From positions 169,159,079 through 169,223,078 of the forward strand of contig CM060926.1 in assembly GCA_030737875.1 (NCBI GenBank): a stretch of 64,000 bases of DNA, written 5' to 3'. The DNA comes from Allium sativum (taxonomy: Eukaryota > Streptophyta > Magnoliopsida > Asparagales > Amaryllidaceae). The position numbers and the translations under genes are program-made. The notes beneath the pieces were generated by a model. It ran no database searches, was not told where the DNA came from, and saw only the letters and a program-made list of their open reading frames with translations. Shown piece by piece: positions 37,946 through 49,389 of the stretch. Each line of letters starts with the position of its first letter. Positions within the stretch are counted from its first letter, which is position 1.

Positions 37946-38345
37946 GGCCCCGCTTTGTTCTCCCCCAAATCGCTCAGAAGAAAAAAAACCTAACTAAAAA
38001 CCCAACCCGCTACCCCGTTGATCCAAGCCTCGTCGCCCTCCTCCCTGGCACCGCCAGCGCCGCCATCGCCTCAGGCGGGCTCCACCCAAACCGCGCCGCT
38101 ACTCCCTGAGCCTCCCATCCTCCTTCGCCCCTTCTATCGAACCCCCCTCCCCCACTGCGAAAACGAGACCGTGACCACCTCCCCTTTCCCCCCCCCTCCG
38201 CCATAGATCCGGCCAGCACCGCCGCATCTCCCTCTCCCCTGCGCAAGCCCCTCTCCTCCACCTCAAACACAGTGCGACCCCCTCTTCCCCCCGAAGACCA
38301 GCAACACCTCCAACGGTGTGCCGAATCCGAACCGATACTCTAGTT
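37946..38345 (+). other. C-rich leader of LTR A (5' copy)
   Basis: A CCT/CCG-rich island after the TATA-like run. The two LTR copies (here and about 59694-60100) have frames that diverge after about 50 codons because of small indels, so a shared protein is unlikely. The 3' copy ends in CACT|GTAAGA (GT at 60102), a possible splice donor; the 5' copy has CACTATAAG and has lost the GT. Confidence 0.5.
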
Positions 38346-38523
38346 TTTCACTATAAGTTTTCCCTTTTCATTCTTTTTCCTTCTTTAATTTCGGTTTAGT
38401 GAATCTAGGATTTTCGGTTTAATGGAAATATGGTTTTCAATTTATATAAAAAAACAAGTGAAGAACTGAATTTTAATTACATGACATAAATTAAAAATGA
38501 GTTTTGATTTATGTAAGGTGGTA

Positions 38524-38966
38524 AAAATATCATTTTTATATAGGTATGACAATAAAAATATAATTTTTATAATATAGAAAGAATAAAAATATAATTTTTA
38601 TAATATAGAAAGGTTAAAAATATTTTTTTTATATAATAAAGATAATAAAAATTCGATCTTTATTAAGTAGAAGTAATAAAAATATGATTTTTATATTAGT
38701 AGAAGATAAAAATATGATTTTTATATAGTGGCAATAATAAAAATACGATTTTTATATTATATAGATAGTAAAAATATAATCTTTATATGTGTAGCGAAAT
38801 AAAAATCTGATCTTTATTATATATATGTTGAAATAAAAATGTGATTTTTATAGCGATGATAGAAAAATTCGATCTTTACATATGAAGTAGAAATATAAAA
38901 ATATAATTTTTATATAGAAATATGATTTTTATTTATTGAATGAAGCAATAAAAATATAATTTTTAT
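38524..38966 (+). repeat. Array of ~15 AAAAAT-NNN-ATTTTT palindromes, period ~30 bp
   Basis: About fifteen imperfect palindromes of form ATAAAAAT-2-4 nt-ATTTTTAT follow one another at roughly 30-base spacing with variable linkers. A few units have ATCTTTAT in the right arm. The 3' LTR carries the same array at about 60262-60718. E1 and C LTRs have three to five similar units at the corresponding place after the leader. Confidence 0.85.
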
Positions 38967-39650
38967 TTGAACAGCGTGAAAAGGACTGCAGTAGAATTTC
39001 AAACAGATCCAGACGATTCAGCAGTTCAAAAACAAAGCACGGCGGAGTGGAACCCTCTGTGAGAACTTCTCACTTTTAATTTAATTTTCTAGTTAAAATA
39101 TATACTAGGATGCAGACGGTGTTTAGTAGCACCCGACACCCGTCGTCCACAGACCATGGACGGCTTGTATGCTTGTTTGTTTGATTTTGATGTGTAGTTG
39201 ATTATGTGATGTGATGTGAAACGAAATAAAATATTTTATAGTGGAAAATATTCTATAGTTAAAAATATAATTTTTGACGTGTATATAAAATAAATATTCA
39301 TTTACAAATCAGCCGATTTGTTTATGTACACTGATTTGACTGATATTGATTGGGACGATAAATTTTACACATCGCCCAACTGCACAAATAAAATCTGTGT
39401 TTGATTGTTTTGAAACCCCACACGGGTATTGGGACGATATATGACATACACTAATCCCAATAATTGGTTGTATGTCGATCGATTGATTGACAGACTGTTA
39501 TGAGCGTTAAATATTTATATCTGATGCTTATACAGTGTAGAATGCACTTTGGATGATGGTTGATTATTTATCGTGGTTATTTTATACATGTGATGTAGAA
39601 AATCCATATAATTAACATTATATGGTAATTGATTGGGCCTCATTCCAGTT

Positions 39651-39787
39651 TTGAAATAGATACATTTGAAAAAGGAATTTTGAAATAGAAACATTTGAAA
39701 TAGAAACATTTGAAAAAGGAATTTTGAAATAGAAATATTTGAAAAAGAAATATTTGAGATAGAATATTTGAAAATAGAAATATATGA
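39651..39787 (+). repeat. Short tandem repeat, GAAATAGAAACATTTGAAAAAGGAATTTT-like
   Basis: Units built from GAAATAGAAA, CATTTGAAAA and AGGAATTTT repeat several times. The 3' LTR counterpart is at about 61391-61517, with small unit differences. A second purine-rich region of GAATTGAAAT-type units follows at 39890-40090 and 61620-61850. Confidence 0.7.
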
Positions 39788-40865
39788 AGCCGTGTTAATT
39801 AGATTGACGTCATTTTGACGTGAATGATATTTGTATCGATTTTTTCATTTTATAATGAATATCGAAAGTGATTTCAAAATCTGATAATTTGAAAAGAATT
39901 GAAATGAATTCGAAATGAAATTGAATAGAAATGAATTAGAATTGAAATTCAAATAGAAATGAATTCGAATTGAAATTGAATTGAAAACGAACTGAAATTG
40001 AATTAAAAATCGATTTAAATTGAAATCAATTTGAGATGAATTTAAAACGAATTTATATTGAAAAATTCAATCTTGATTTGAATTTGAAAATGAAGTTGAA
40101 ATCGTTTCGAAAACGAATTTAAAACGATTTATAAAATACGTTTTAAAAGGAAATCGATGAAGTATATATTATATATTATATATATATATATAATGGCCTG
40201 AATAGAACGCACCACGCCGCGGCAGTTCGCGAATTTCGACAATTGACTTCGAACGGATAATACGGGAGATCCGACCGTCGGATTCTCCTAAAACCGGAAC
40301 CGTTGGGTTCGTATCGAAAAGAGCTTTCTAACAAATATTAGGAATTTGAAATCTAACGGTTGGATTTGGAATTATGTCTAAATCAAAATTTGAAAAGGTC
40401 GCTGTAAGTGCAGTTCGATGGCCGTTGATGGAAATCGACTGTACGGGCCTTGATAAAATTATTAAAAATAGTAATAATTTGTGTAAAATCATAAGAAATG
40501 ATTTGGGAAGAATTGGGATGAAAAACTTCATATTGTAAAGATAAAAATAGATTTTTATCGAAATGAACTAGTTTTGAACTAGAATAATAATTTATTTATT
40601 TTTAAAATAAATAAATTGGATTTGAAATGGTTTTAAAAGAAACCATAATTTCCAATAATTGAATTGGAATGGATTTGAATAGAAATTGTCTTTGGAATAT
40701 TTCGATGTTGGATTTCGTGATTATACAGATATTGTTATGGAAATTTGAAAGATATATTTATATCTTTATTTCCAATACGATGTTTGTTAATCGTAGAATT
40801 TGATATTGAATATAAGCCGATATATTTTCTATTCAGAGCCTTGTATTGAATATCCAATGTGATTT

Positions 40866-41634
40866 GGGTTTGTCGTGAATGGTGTCTTTATTAACACTGT
40901 TCTTAAGCCCAGTTGAGAAAAAGATTAAATCTTTTTATTTAGATTTAATGAAGTGTACCAATTAAATATTATTGGAATTGAATTGGTATTGATTTTTGGG
41001 TTTATCGTGAATAGTGTTTTAAATAACACTTGTTCTTTAACCCGATAATTAATATGAAATGTGATTTTGGGTTGTCATGAACGGTATCTTCAATAATACT
41101 GTTCTTAGACCCAAAGGAGTTAAGGAAATTAGAAACTAACTGGAGATTAGTTAAGTTGAATGGTTTCTGGGGTATTGATCTGATGTTGGTTTCGGCCTTC
41201 GGGGTTAATACTTAGGGAATTGCTCACTTGCTAATTTACGGTTAGGGACTGATTGAAATGTGATGTGATTTTGGGTTTATCGTGAACTGTGTTTGAAATG
41301 ACATTGATTCTTTAACCCAATCAAAGATTAAAACTAAGTGGAGTTTTAATGAATCTTTAATTAGATTGAAAAGGTCGAGAATGGAGTATCACCAGTTTTA
41401 CTCCAGGCGATAGTTAAATCTTTAATTAGATTTGAACGCGAAATGGTAATTGAATTTACCGATAACACCGTGGTGTTAGATATGAAGTATTACCAGTTTT
41501 ACTTCATGGGATGAATAGGTTGGGATTGGGAAATATAAAAGAAATGATTACATCGGTAAGGTTCGCTAATTCCAACTAGTTTGAATTGATATTCAAAAGA
41601 AGATTAAAGAATAAATTTAAAAGAATTTATCTTT
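40866..41634 (+). other. String of ten hairpin-forming inverted repeats in LTR A
   Basis: In order: 40866-40910, 40999-41044, 41068-41115 and 41271-41320 (GGGTT...AACCC units); TGGAGT/ACTCCA 41382-41405; AAATCT/AGATTT 41416-41433; AACACC/GGTGTT 41464-41477; TGAAGT/ACTTCA 41483-41506; TTTGAA/TTCAAA 41580-41597; ATAAATT/AATTTAT 41611-41630. Most stems are also intact in LTR G and the A 3' LTR. Role unknown; structured RNA or small-RNA source are both possible. Confidence 0.6.
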
Positions 41635-41680
41635 GATAAAATTAATGGGAACCTATCCCTAAGAATATGAAATTTAGAAA

Positions 41681-41685
41681 CTAAT
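41681..41685. repeat. Target-site duplication of D, left copy (CTAAT)
   Basis: CTAAT precedes the D 5' LTR and recurs at 54706-54710 after the 3' LTR. Joining the flanks restores the LTR A sequence seen near 63418. Confidence 0.93.
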
Positions 41686-44308
41686 TGTAATGACCCGCAT
41701 TGGCAGGGGTATTATGATTAATTTATTTAATTGTATAAATGGTGATTTAGTGAATTAAATGATCGTGGAATTAAATAATAGTGAATATTTAATTAAAATA
41801 ATAAATTTAAAATATATTTAATTCTGAAATAATCAGAATTGGTTGAAATGACGATATGGTGTGAATCGGATCATCTGTGATATTTAATTCAGTTTGGAAA
41901 TTGAATTTGAATAACGAATATATTCAATCGTCGACAGTTGAACGTATAGTTTATAATATAATTATAAACGAGCTCGAAATGGCGCTGCAGTTCGTAAATT
42001 GGCGATTCGAACTTCAACTGAATGTACAGGATTTGTTTTCAGCCGGATTTCTGTGAAACAAGAAACGTGTGGAGCAGGTGGAGTATATCTTTCTAGTGGA
42101 AGAGAGAAATCGGGATTTCGTCATGTAGATTTTGAGATATGTCCAAATCAAATTTTAAAATAGTCGCTATAGAATCATTTATCGACCGTAACGGTTTATT
42201 CGATATAACTGGAGATCGGGTTTGAATTTAGACGAGGTTCTTTAGAGACATAACGATAATTAAATTTTTAGAATTTTACTATAATTTTTAATTAATTAAA
42301 TAAGTAACTTTTTATTTGGAGTATTTCGTACCCTGTAATCAATATTTTGAAGTTTCACAATATGAGTCAACCTACCGGTATTATCATATTTTTGGGATCG
42401 TGGTACCGAGCTCGATACAATGGTATTTTTACTTCTGTCCAGAGCAGGTCATTTGTGGATGGAGTTGTATATATATACGATATCCTAACCTTTAAAACAA
42501 TACCCCTCACATATATCTATATGTCACTCTCGTCTCACCTCAACACTTGGCTGTAAGTGTGCCTTTCATTTTCTTAGGTTAGAAATAATGCCACGTTTTG
42601 TCAAACCATTCCTTAGCATATAAGGTGGTCATACGCGTGCCATTCATTCCATTTCTTACTGCAATAAAACTCGAAGTAAATCATGGTTTCGGAAAATGAA
42701 ATCAAACCAAACTCCCACCTCAGCCCAGTTTTTTCCACCACTAGATCATAGAATTTCGAAACCCCAGTTTCAGCTACAAATGTCGATCGATAGTTGCTGG
42801 GTTGCGTAAGGAATTTAAAAGCCAGGCAAGGGTATTTATGTTTTGGGAAGATGAAGGTGAGATAAGAGGAGATCGGGGACGTGCGTTCAAAGTTGGAAAG
42901 GGAGTTTGATCTGTGTTGTTGCCGAAGGCCGAGAGCAAGGGAGAATGGAGGGAAGAATCGGTTTTGGTCCTGAAGTGTATTTCGAAGAACAGGAGTACGA
43001 GAAGGAGCGGTTTGGTTTATGTAACATGGTAAAGTTGAAATATGTTTTCCTGTTTTCGGAAATAAAAGTTTATAACGTGAATTGCTAGTAAGTATTTCGG
43101 GTATAAGAACTGGCGTGAAGTGAAGAAGTCTAGGTGTTTAAGGCTTCGAAATTTGTTGTGCTAATTACTGGAGCGCGGAAGTACAGGTTTGAGGTGAGGA
43201 AATGGTGAATAAAGGAGGAGCGATGGGTCTGTGTTCGATCTGGCAGGAAGGAGAAATATGGGGGAATAGGTGCGGTGTTGGGTCTGTAGAAGATGGAGGT
43301 GAATGGCTTGTCCGCGGATTTAAGTATGAGGATGAAGCTGCCACGTGTGTGTGTTCAAACTGAGTGTAAAGAAGGTCAACGGTGTGTTTTCATCTTTAGA
43401 ACAGTTCGGGTTATCAACTGATTTAGGAAGATGGCCTTACGGGTCCGGTTATTTTGAAAAGGGTAGCGGGCCGGTTAAGAGTGGGTGAGGCCCATTTAGT
43501 TATTTTATTTTGTTTTTATTTAAAATAAAATATGGTACAACTTCGATAGTGGATAACTTTACCATACGGTATCAGATTGACGAACCGTAAGTTGCATTGG
43601 AACCGTATGGACGGACACTACGAACTGGAACTGACCGGGAGTGGAATGGAGCTCGTTACAATTTATGGCGAAATAAATTGTCCGAATGAATCAAATAACG
43701 CAAACCGTTATTTAACGGCTAACGCGCAAATGTGAGTAATTCTCACTAACTCTGAACAGTTTATAATTTCATGTTGTATTTTTAGAACTGTTAGATATTG
43801 GCTGATTGACTGTGTGTTGACTGTTTGATTGAACTGCTAGTCAGTTAGTTAAATTTTCTATATTGATTCTGTTTAACAGAATATATCATATGGAACTGAA
43901 AAGTGATGTTATCTATATTGTTTAACATCTGTGATGCAGGAAAACAGGTTGGAGCAATCCAACTGGATTCCTCAAAATTTATTTTACTGTTTTCATATAT
44001 TGTGGTATATGATGGTTATATAATCTGTTATGGATTATGGGTGTTGGAATGATGTTGATCATTTTTATTCGATATTTTAAATATCATAAAAAGACCCTGG
44101 GATGTAAAAAGAATTATTTCAATGTATATTGAAATAAAGGGATTTTATAAAATCAACAGATTTTATAAAAGGAAATATTTCGAAAATAAATAAAAAGGGA
44201 AAACGTTTTTAAAACGAATAGAGTTTTATAAAAGGGAAATCATTTGTAAAGTGAAGAACTGTTACTAAAAGTAAATCTTTATAAATATAGTTATTCGAAT
44301 AGAATAAA

Positions 44309-44564
44309 GAAGTTAATCGATGTTAGTTAATCGATTAGAGATAAAGCTAAAAAGAAGTTAATCGATGTTAGTTAATCGATTAGAGAATAAAGTTAAAAGA
44401 AGTTAATCGATGTTAGTTAATCGATTAGAGAATAAAGTTAAAAGGAAATAATCGATGTTAGTTAATCGATTAGAGAATAAAGTTAAAAGAAGTTAATCGA
44501 TGTTAGTTAATCGATTAGAGAATAAAGTTGAAAGGAGAAAATCGATGTTAGTTTAATCGATTAG
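44309..44564 (+). repeat. 45-bp minisatellite, six units (D 5' LTR)
   Basis: The unit is GAAGTTAATCGATGTTAGTT followed by AATCGATTAGAGAATAAAG and a short tail. Each unit has ATCGAT twice in inverted context. The 3' LTR array (52400-52610) has five units, which accounts for the 44-base LTR length difference. Confidence 0.9.
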
Positions 44565-46597
44565 AATAGAAGCAAATGAGTTAAATTGAATATAGTTATT
44601 CGAATAGAAGCAAATGAGTTAATCGAATATAGTTATTCGAATAGAAAGTAAAAGGAATTATCGAATATAGTTTATTCGAAAAGAGTAAGTGAAATGAGTA
44701 AATCAATAGCGCTAGTCAAATAGAGTTAACCCAATAGTGTTAGTCCAATAGAGTTAATTGATAAGGGTTAATCAAATAGGGTTAAGTGAGAAGAATCAAT
44801 CGAATATAGCTATTCGAAGGAGGGTTAAGTAAGGAAGTTTGTTAAAGAAATATAAAGTGAACTTTGTCTATTTCAAAGTTAGAAATGTTGTTCAGTTAAG
44901 GTCTGAGAGGTAGTTCTACCCCAACTTGATTGACTTTGTTTTTAACTAAGGAATAGTTAAGGTTCGGCAGTAAAGGATATGGTTCGAGTTGGCATCGCGA
45001 TGGTTTGTTTAAACATCTGTCTAAGTCCAATAAAGAAGCTTTGGAAATGTTTTCCAAATAAGAAACCGGAAATGTTTTCTAATAAAGAAAACAAGAAATG
45101 GAAATGTTTTCCATTGTTAATGACGTATATTTTCCAAATTTAGAAAATAAGAAATACTGAATATAGGGAAACAGGAGATAAGTAGATTAATGAACTAAGG
45201 AGATGAATGTTAAATGATGTTTGATAGATATAATTTCCATTTGGGAATAATATCGTTGTTTGCACACTTGTTTTTATTCGATAGTTAAATCACAGACTAT
45301 CGAAGTTTTGACCATTTTAACGTTGTTAATATGGAGAGACCGGTTGGATTATTATCCAAAGAACCACTCTGTATTGGCATAAGCGTTGCGAATTATATAT
45401 GCCAAAGGAAATTGAAGACGGAGTTATGCAAGGGCTATCCTGTTTACAGAATAGTGCCTTCGGTTCATCATGTTCCTGGGTGACTTGTATGGATGAATGT
45501 CTGACAGAGTATGTCCAGACGATCACGTATATTGATTTCTCCAACCATACCAAGAGTGGAAGCGGAGAAGGAAACTTCTTTTAGCTAACACATAATGTAT
45601 GGTTGAGGACGTCAATCGGTGATTTGATGGAGTTGACGAAGTGACATTCAAAGTGAATCTGGTATGATGATAAAGCGTAGCTTCTAGCCTCATCATCCGG
45701 TAAATGACAGAAATCGGGCAGGCAGCATGGCTAAGTCGGTCGCACCGAAGTAGGGTGTATAATCACCTGATCTAGAGCTTCATTTACTTCTAAAAATCTA
45801 TTGTTGATGCTGTCCTATTCGGGAAACGGTTGCTGATCCTAACTGTTTGTGATATACATTCGATACGCTCAAGCGAAATGAGTGGTCGGTCATGTGTGGC
45901 CGGGTTGCAAGATGTTCTTGTTGAACCCAGTGTATTTCTCTCTAGAGGTACACGAGCGAAAGGTGGTTCCATACCTTGTCATAGTTGGAAATCCATTACC
46001 CAATACGTGCTTGCGGTTTTGATTGTATATCATATATGTAGAACGTGAGATGAAAGCGTTTCTGCTAGATGATTATATATACTGTGGTTGATAGACATTA
46101 TTATAATATCAAAAGGTTTTTGATATAAAGTTATCTTGGATTCTCATAAGGGAAAAACCCGTTCCGTTATGCGGCGTGGTCTTATGAGATATCGTTTACT
46201 TGTTCGAACTGTTTTTAAACTGTTTTACTCATACCAGTCCCATGACTGACCCGGAGTTTACTTTGTTATTTTCCTTAAACTCTTGGGTGCCTAAATTTGT
46301 ATGGGCAGTCAAGTAGTCGGGATTTACAGATATACTGGAAGAGCATGGAGCAGGAGGCTTCAGGATCATATAGTTATAGTTTATTTCCGCTGTGTTGTAA
46401 GTATTGTACTCTGATAATGTATTGTATACATAAAATGATTTATTTCAAGGATATGTTATCTATTATATGTTATTCGTTCCGCTGTGAGATTCGTGTTACT
46501 CTGATGTTGTGTTCTTCTTGTTCTTCTATTCTAAGTTTCTATCTTATCTTTCCTCACCCTCTAATTTCTTTCACTAATAACAAGGATTTTTCGATGT

Positions 46598-46634
46598 TTT
46601 GGTTATCGACATCGGGCTTATGTCGATAACCAAA
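46598..46634 (+). promoter_or_regulatory. Perfect 15-bp hairpin 25 nt before the D 5' LTR end
   Basis: TTTGGTTATCGACAT (46598-46612) pairs without mismatch with ATGTCGATAACCAAA (46620-46634) around CGGGCTT. The 3' LTR copy at 54644-54680 is identical. The position near the U5 end suggests a role in RNA 3'-end formation, integrase recognition or small-RNA production; none is shown. Confidence 0.75.
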
Positions 46635-48221
46635 GTCGCTCAAAATCCGGGTCATTACAGTTGGTATCAGATCTTAAGTTAAGTGAATTACCTTGGCTCT
46701 GTGGCGTGACTCGGTAGAGATAGGGTTAGTAATACCCTAGACTGAGATTGAGTGTATATATACGAGTGAACGTATTTGTTATTGATATAAAAATTTGTTT
46801 TATATTGTGGAGATTCATTGGTTGAGTCATTTATGAGTTCTGGTCGATCAGTTTGATCCACTGTATCGGTAGGGATTTTGTAAACACTTGAATACAATGA
46901 ACCATCATGGTATGTTTTGAAAAGAGGGTAAATTAAAATAAGTTTACCCAAGGTATATCTTGATATAGAGAAGATATTTATATCAAAATTATAATATAGT
47001 GGATATATTGGTTGTTATTATAATCGAGTAAGATTATAAATTAAATGGTTATGTAAATAACCAATTAGAATTCATATAAGTGAAATACGTGAAATCAGAT
47101 GAGTTAAATCTGAAATTTAAACCAGAATTGAAGTTAAGACTCTGGAGAATTGGATAAGTGTTTGTAAATGGATTGGGATTAAAAATAAGGAAAATTTAAT
47201 ATCTTGGGAGATTTTAAATTGTTTTACAAGCAGTGTGAATTATATTTTTGAAATGAATTTCAAAGTAGAAATGTTTAGAAATGGTTTTATAGTATTGAAC
47301 TCACTTCGATCGCAGGAAAGTAGATTCTGATGATGACAGCTGCATCATCCGTATTCATTTTCGAGTTGTAAGTGACGAATTACTACCAGAGATACTGTGT
47401 TGAAATTGTTTTGGGAAAGACAAGTTGTGTTGAATTTCAAAATGGGATTTAAATTTTAGAATTTGAACTTTTAAATAGATTTGAAATATTAACTTGTTTA
47501 AAAAAAAAACGAGAAGTTCCTTTATAAACGAAGTTTATAAATAGTTCTTTTATAAACGAAGTTTATAAAATGAAGTGAAAAGAATTATCATTGGATAATT
47601 CAGAAATAAAAAAAATACAAGTATGAAATTGAAAGGGAAATCTATTTCCCAAAGGTAGAAATATCGATTTCAAAAGGAATTGAAACCGAGACTTATTTAA
47701 AGGAATTTGAATAAAGGAAATTCAAATATAGAATTTGAATATAGAAAATATAAAGGGATTCAAATATAGGATTTCAATATCGAAATTGAAATAGAAATTT
47801 GAATATAGAATATTCAAATAGAATTAAAACGAAATTCAAATATAGAATTTGAATAAGGAAATTGAAACGAAATTCAAATATGGAATTTGAATAAGTAAAT
47901 TGAAATGAAATTCAAATATAGAATTTGAATAAGAGAATCGAAATGGAATTTGAATATAGGAAATTCAAATAGAATTGAAAAGGAATTCAATTAGTTGATA
48001 AACAAGTTAAAATATATTTGAACATGTTATACTCAAATATGAAGGTGAAATGGGCAAACCAATAATTTGAAAATCACTTAACTAACTAAGTTAAAATGAT
48101 TGGATTAAGTTGGAATGAATTAGAAATGTATGGATATACATGAGATAGGTATGGATAAGGATAATGCAAGAGTTATAAATAAAATGCTCGATGAAAAGGT
48201 ATGTATTTAATTCATATATGA

Positions 48222-48366
48222 GATTTTATGCGCCGTATCGGCTAGCCGCTTGGCTTTTCTTTTTCTTTTTGATTGGAGAAGGCCTGTGTGGCAGTTTGGG
48301 GATTTTCCCGATGCTCCCGGTACAAAGGAGGTTATGGCAAATTTTTCCGGGAATTTAAGGAGTTAG
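48222..48366 (+). other. Conserved module, D interior copy 1
   Basis: It contains CGGCTAGCCGCTTGGC, a pyrimidine run, GGGA-TTT-TCCC (48299-48309) and CTCC-9 nt-GGAG (48314-48330), then GTTATGGC. It lacks the upstream GTGCCCGACAAATAGG part, which survives in copy 2. Confidence 0.7.
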
Positions 48367-49389
48367 AATATTTTTAAGATAATTTGACAGTTAGAAATCA
48401 ACGTATCGATAATATATAGAAGTCGATAAGGAAACGAACTTAGAAATAGGATAGTATAATCAAAAAGGAAGTCTAGAATAAAATCTCGAAAGAATAGAAA
48501 GAGAAAGTGTATATGTGTTTAAAAGTGAAGAAGTAGTTGTATGGTATTGATTATTCGAGTAAGTAGTCATATCTGTTTTGACGTTATAAATGTTATTCAG
48601 TCAAGGTCTGAGAGGTAGTTATACCCCAACTTAATTGATTTCATTATTAACCAATAAACAATAAGATTTCAGGCTCGAAAATCAATGTTGAATAAGAGTT
48701 AGTTGAATATAGTATTTGGGTTCTCGTAACGATGTTTTACACAACATCCGTTTTAAACCCCAAATAAGTGTAAGCTTGGAAATATAATAAAGAATATTTC
48801 CTAAGTATAGAAATAAACGAGATTGGAAAAGAGCTAAGTAATTGGAATATTTTCCAATTATAAATAACATATATTTTCTAAAGTTTAGAAAATAAAAGAA
48901 GGCGATATTCGGAAATGTTTTCCAAATAACGTAAAAGGGCAATATAGTTATTGAAAATATTTGGTTAACAAATATTAATAAAGAAATAGAGAAGTGATTT
49001 AACTAATGGAATATTGATTATGGGCTCAGTTGAATTTCAAAAAGGAAAATTTGATTTTTGAAAAGAGTAAACTGTTTGAAAACTCCCAGGAAAAGACTGT
49101 TTGAATTAAAAACAAATTTAACAGAAATTTGTGAAAGCAGATTTGAATTAAAGTAAAGTCAGTTAAGTGGTAACTGGGATTGAATTAGAATGATATTAAG
49201 ACAAATTGGATTGTGAGATTCAAATTTGAAGTGTGATGTGATAATCAAGTTAAAAGTTGGGAATCGAGGAGAAACTCGAGTTAAAATGATATTTAGCTCA
49301 GGTATAAGTGAATGGTTTTGTTGTGGATAAAAGCAGATTGGAATTTGATTGGGATGACCCTGGTATATGTTGAATTGATAACAGGCGAA

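Larger units (their letters stand above)
37039..41685 (+). repeat. A 5' LTR, segment 1
   Basis: It begins TGTAACTTTCTGGAAATGCGAGCC, whereas the 3' LTR reads TGTAACAACCCGGAAATGCG at 58787. It contains a TATA-like run (37934-37945), C-rich leader (about 37946-38345), AAAAAT palindrome array (38524-38966), the GTGAGAA/TTCTCAC hairpin (39059-39073), simple AT/GA-rich repeats (39651-39787 and 39890-40090) and the hairpin string 40866-41634. Interrupted by D at 41686. Confidence 0.9.
41686..46659 (+). repeat. D 5' LTR (4,974 bp)
   Basis: It begins TGTAATGACCCGCATTGG and ends CGGGTCATTACA. Notable parts: TATA-like run near 42468, GTGAG/CTCAC hairpin (43732-43746), GAGCAATCC-AACT-GGATTCCTC (43952-43973), 45-bp tandem array (44309-44564) and a 15-bp perfect hairpin (46598-46634) just before the end. 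Several 60-110 residue frames occur identically in both LTRs, but they mostly lack an ATG and show no domain. Confidence 0.93.

Noticed and set aside
38018..38206. Proline-rich frame in the LTR A leader as a captured host gene
   Set aside because: The two LTR copies shift frame relative to each other after about 50 codons and the composition alone explains the frame. No known domain.
44309..44564. CRISPR-like regular repeat
   Set aside because: Units are contiguous 45-bp repeats without unique spacers, in a plant retrotransposon LTR. It is a minisatellite.
46297..46629. 110-residue open frame duplicated at 54343-54675 in the D LTRs
   Set aside because: It starts at TTG. Duplication reflects LTR identity, and its end overlaps the terminal hairpin. 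No motif or signal supports a protein.
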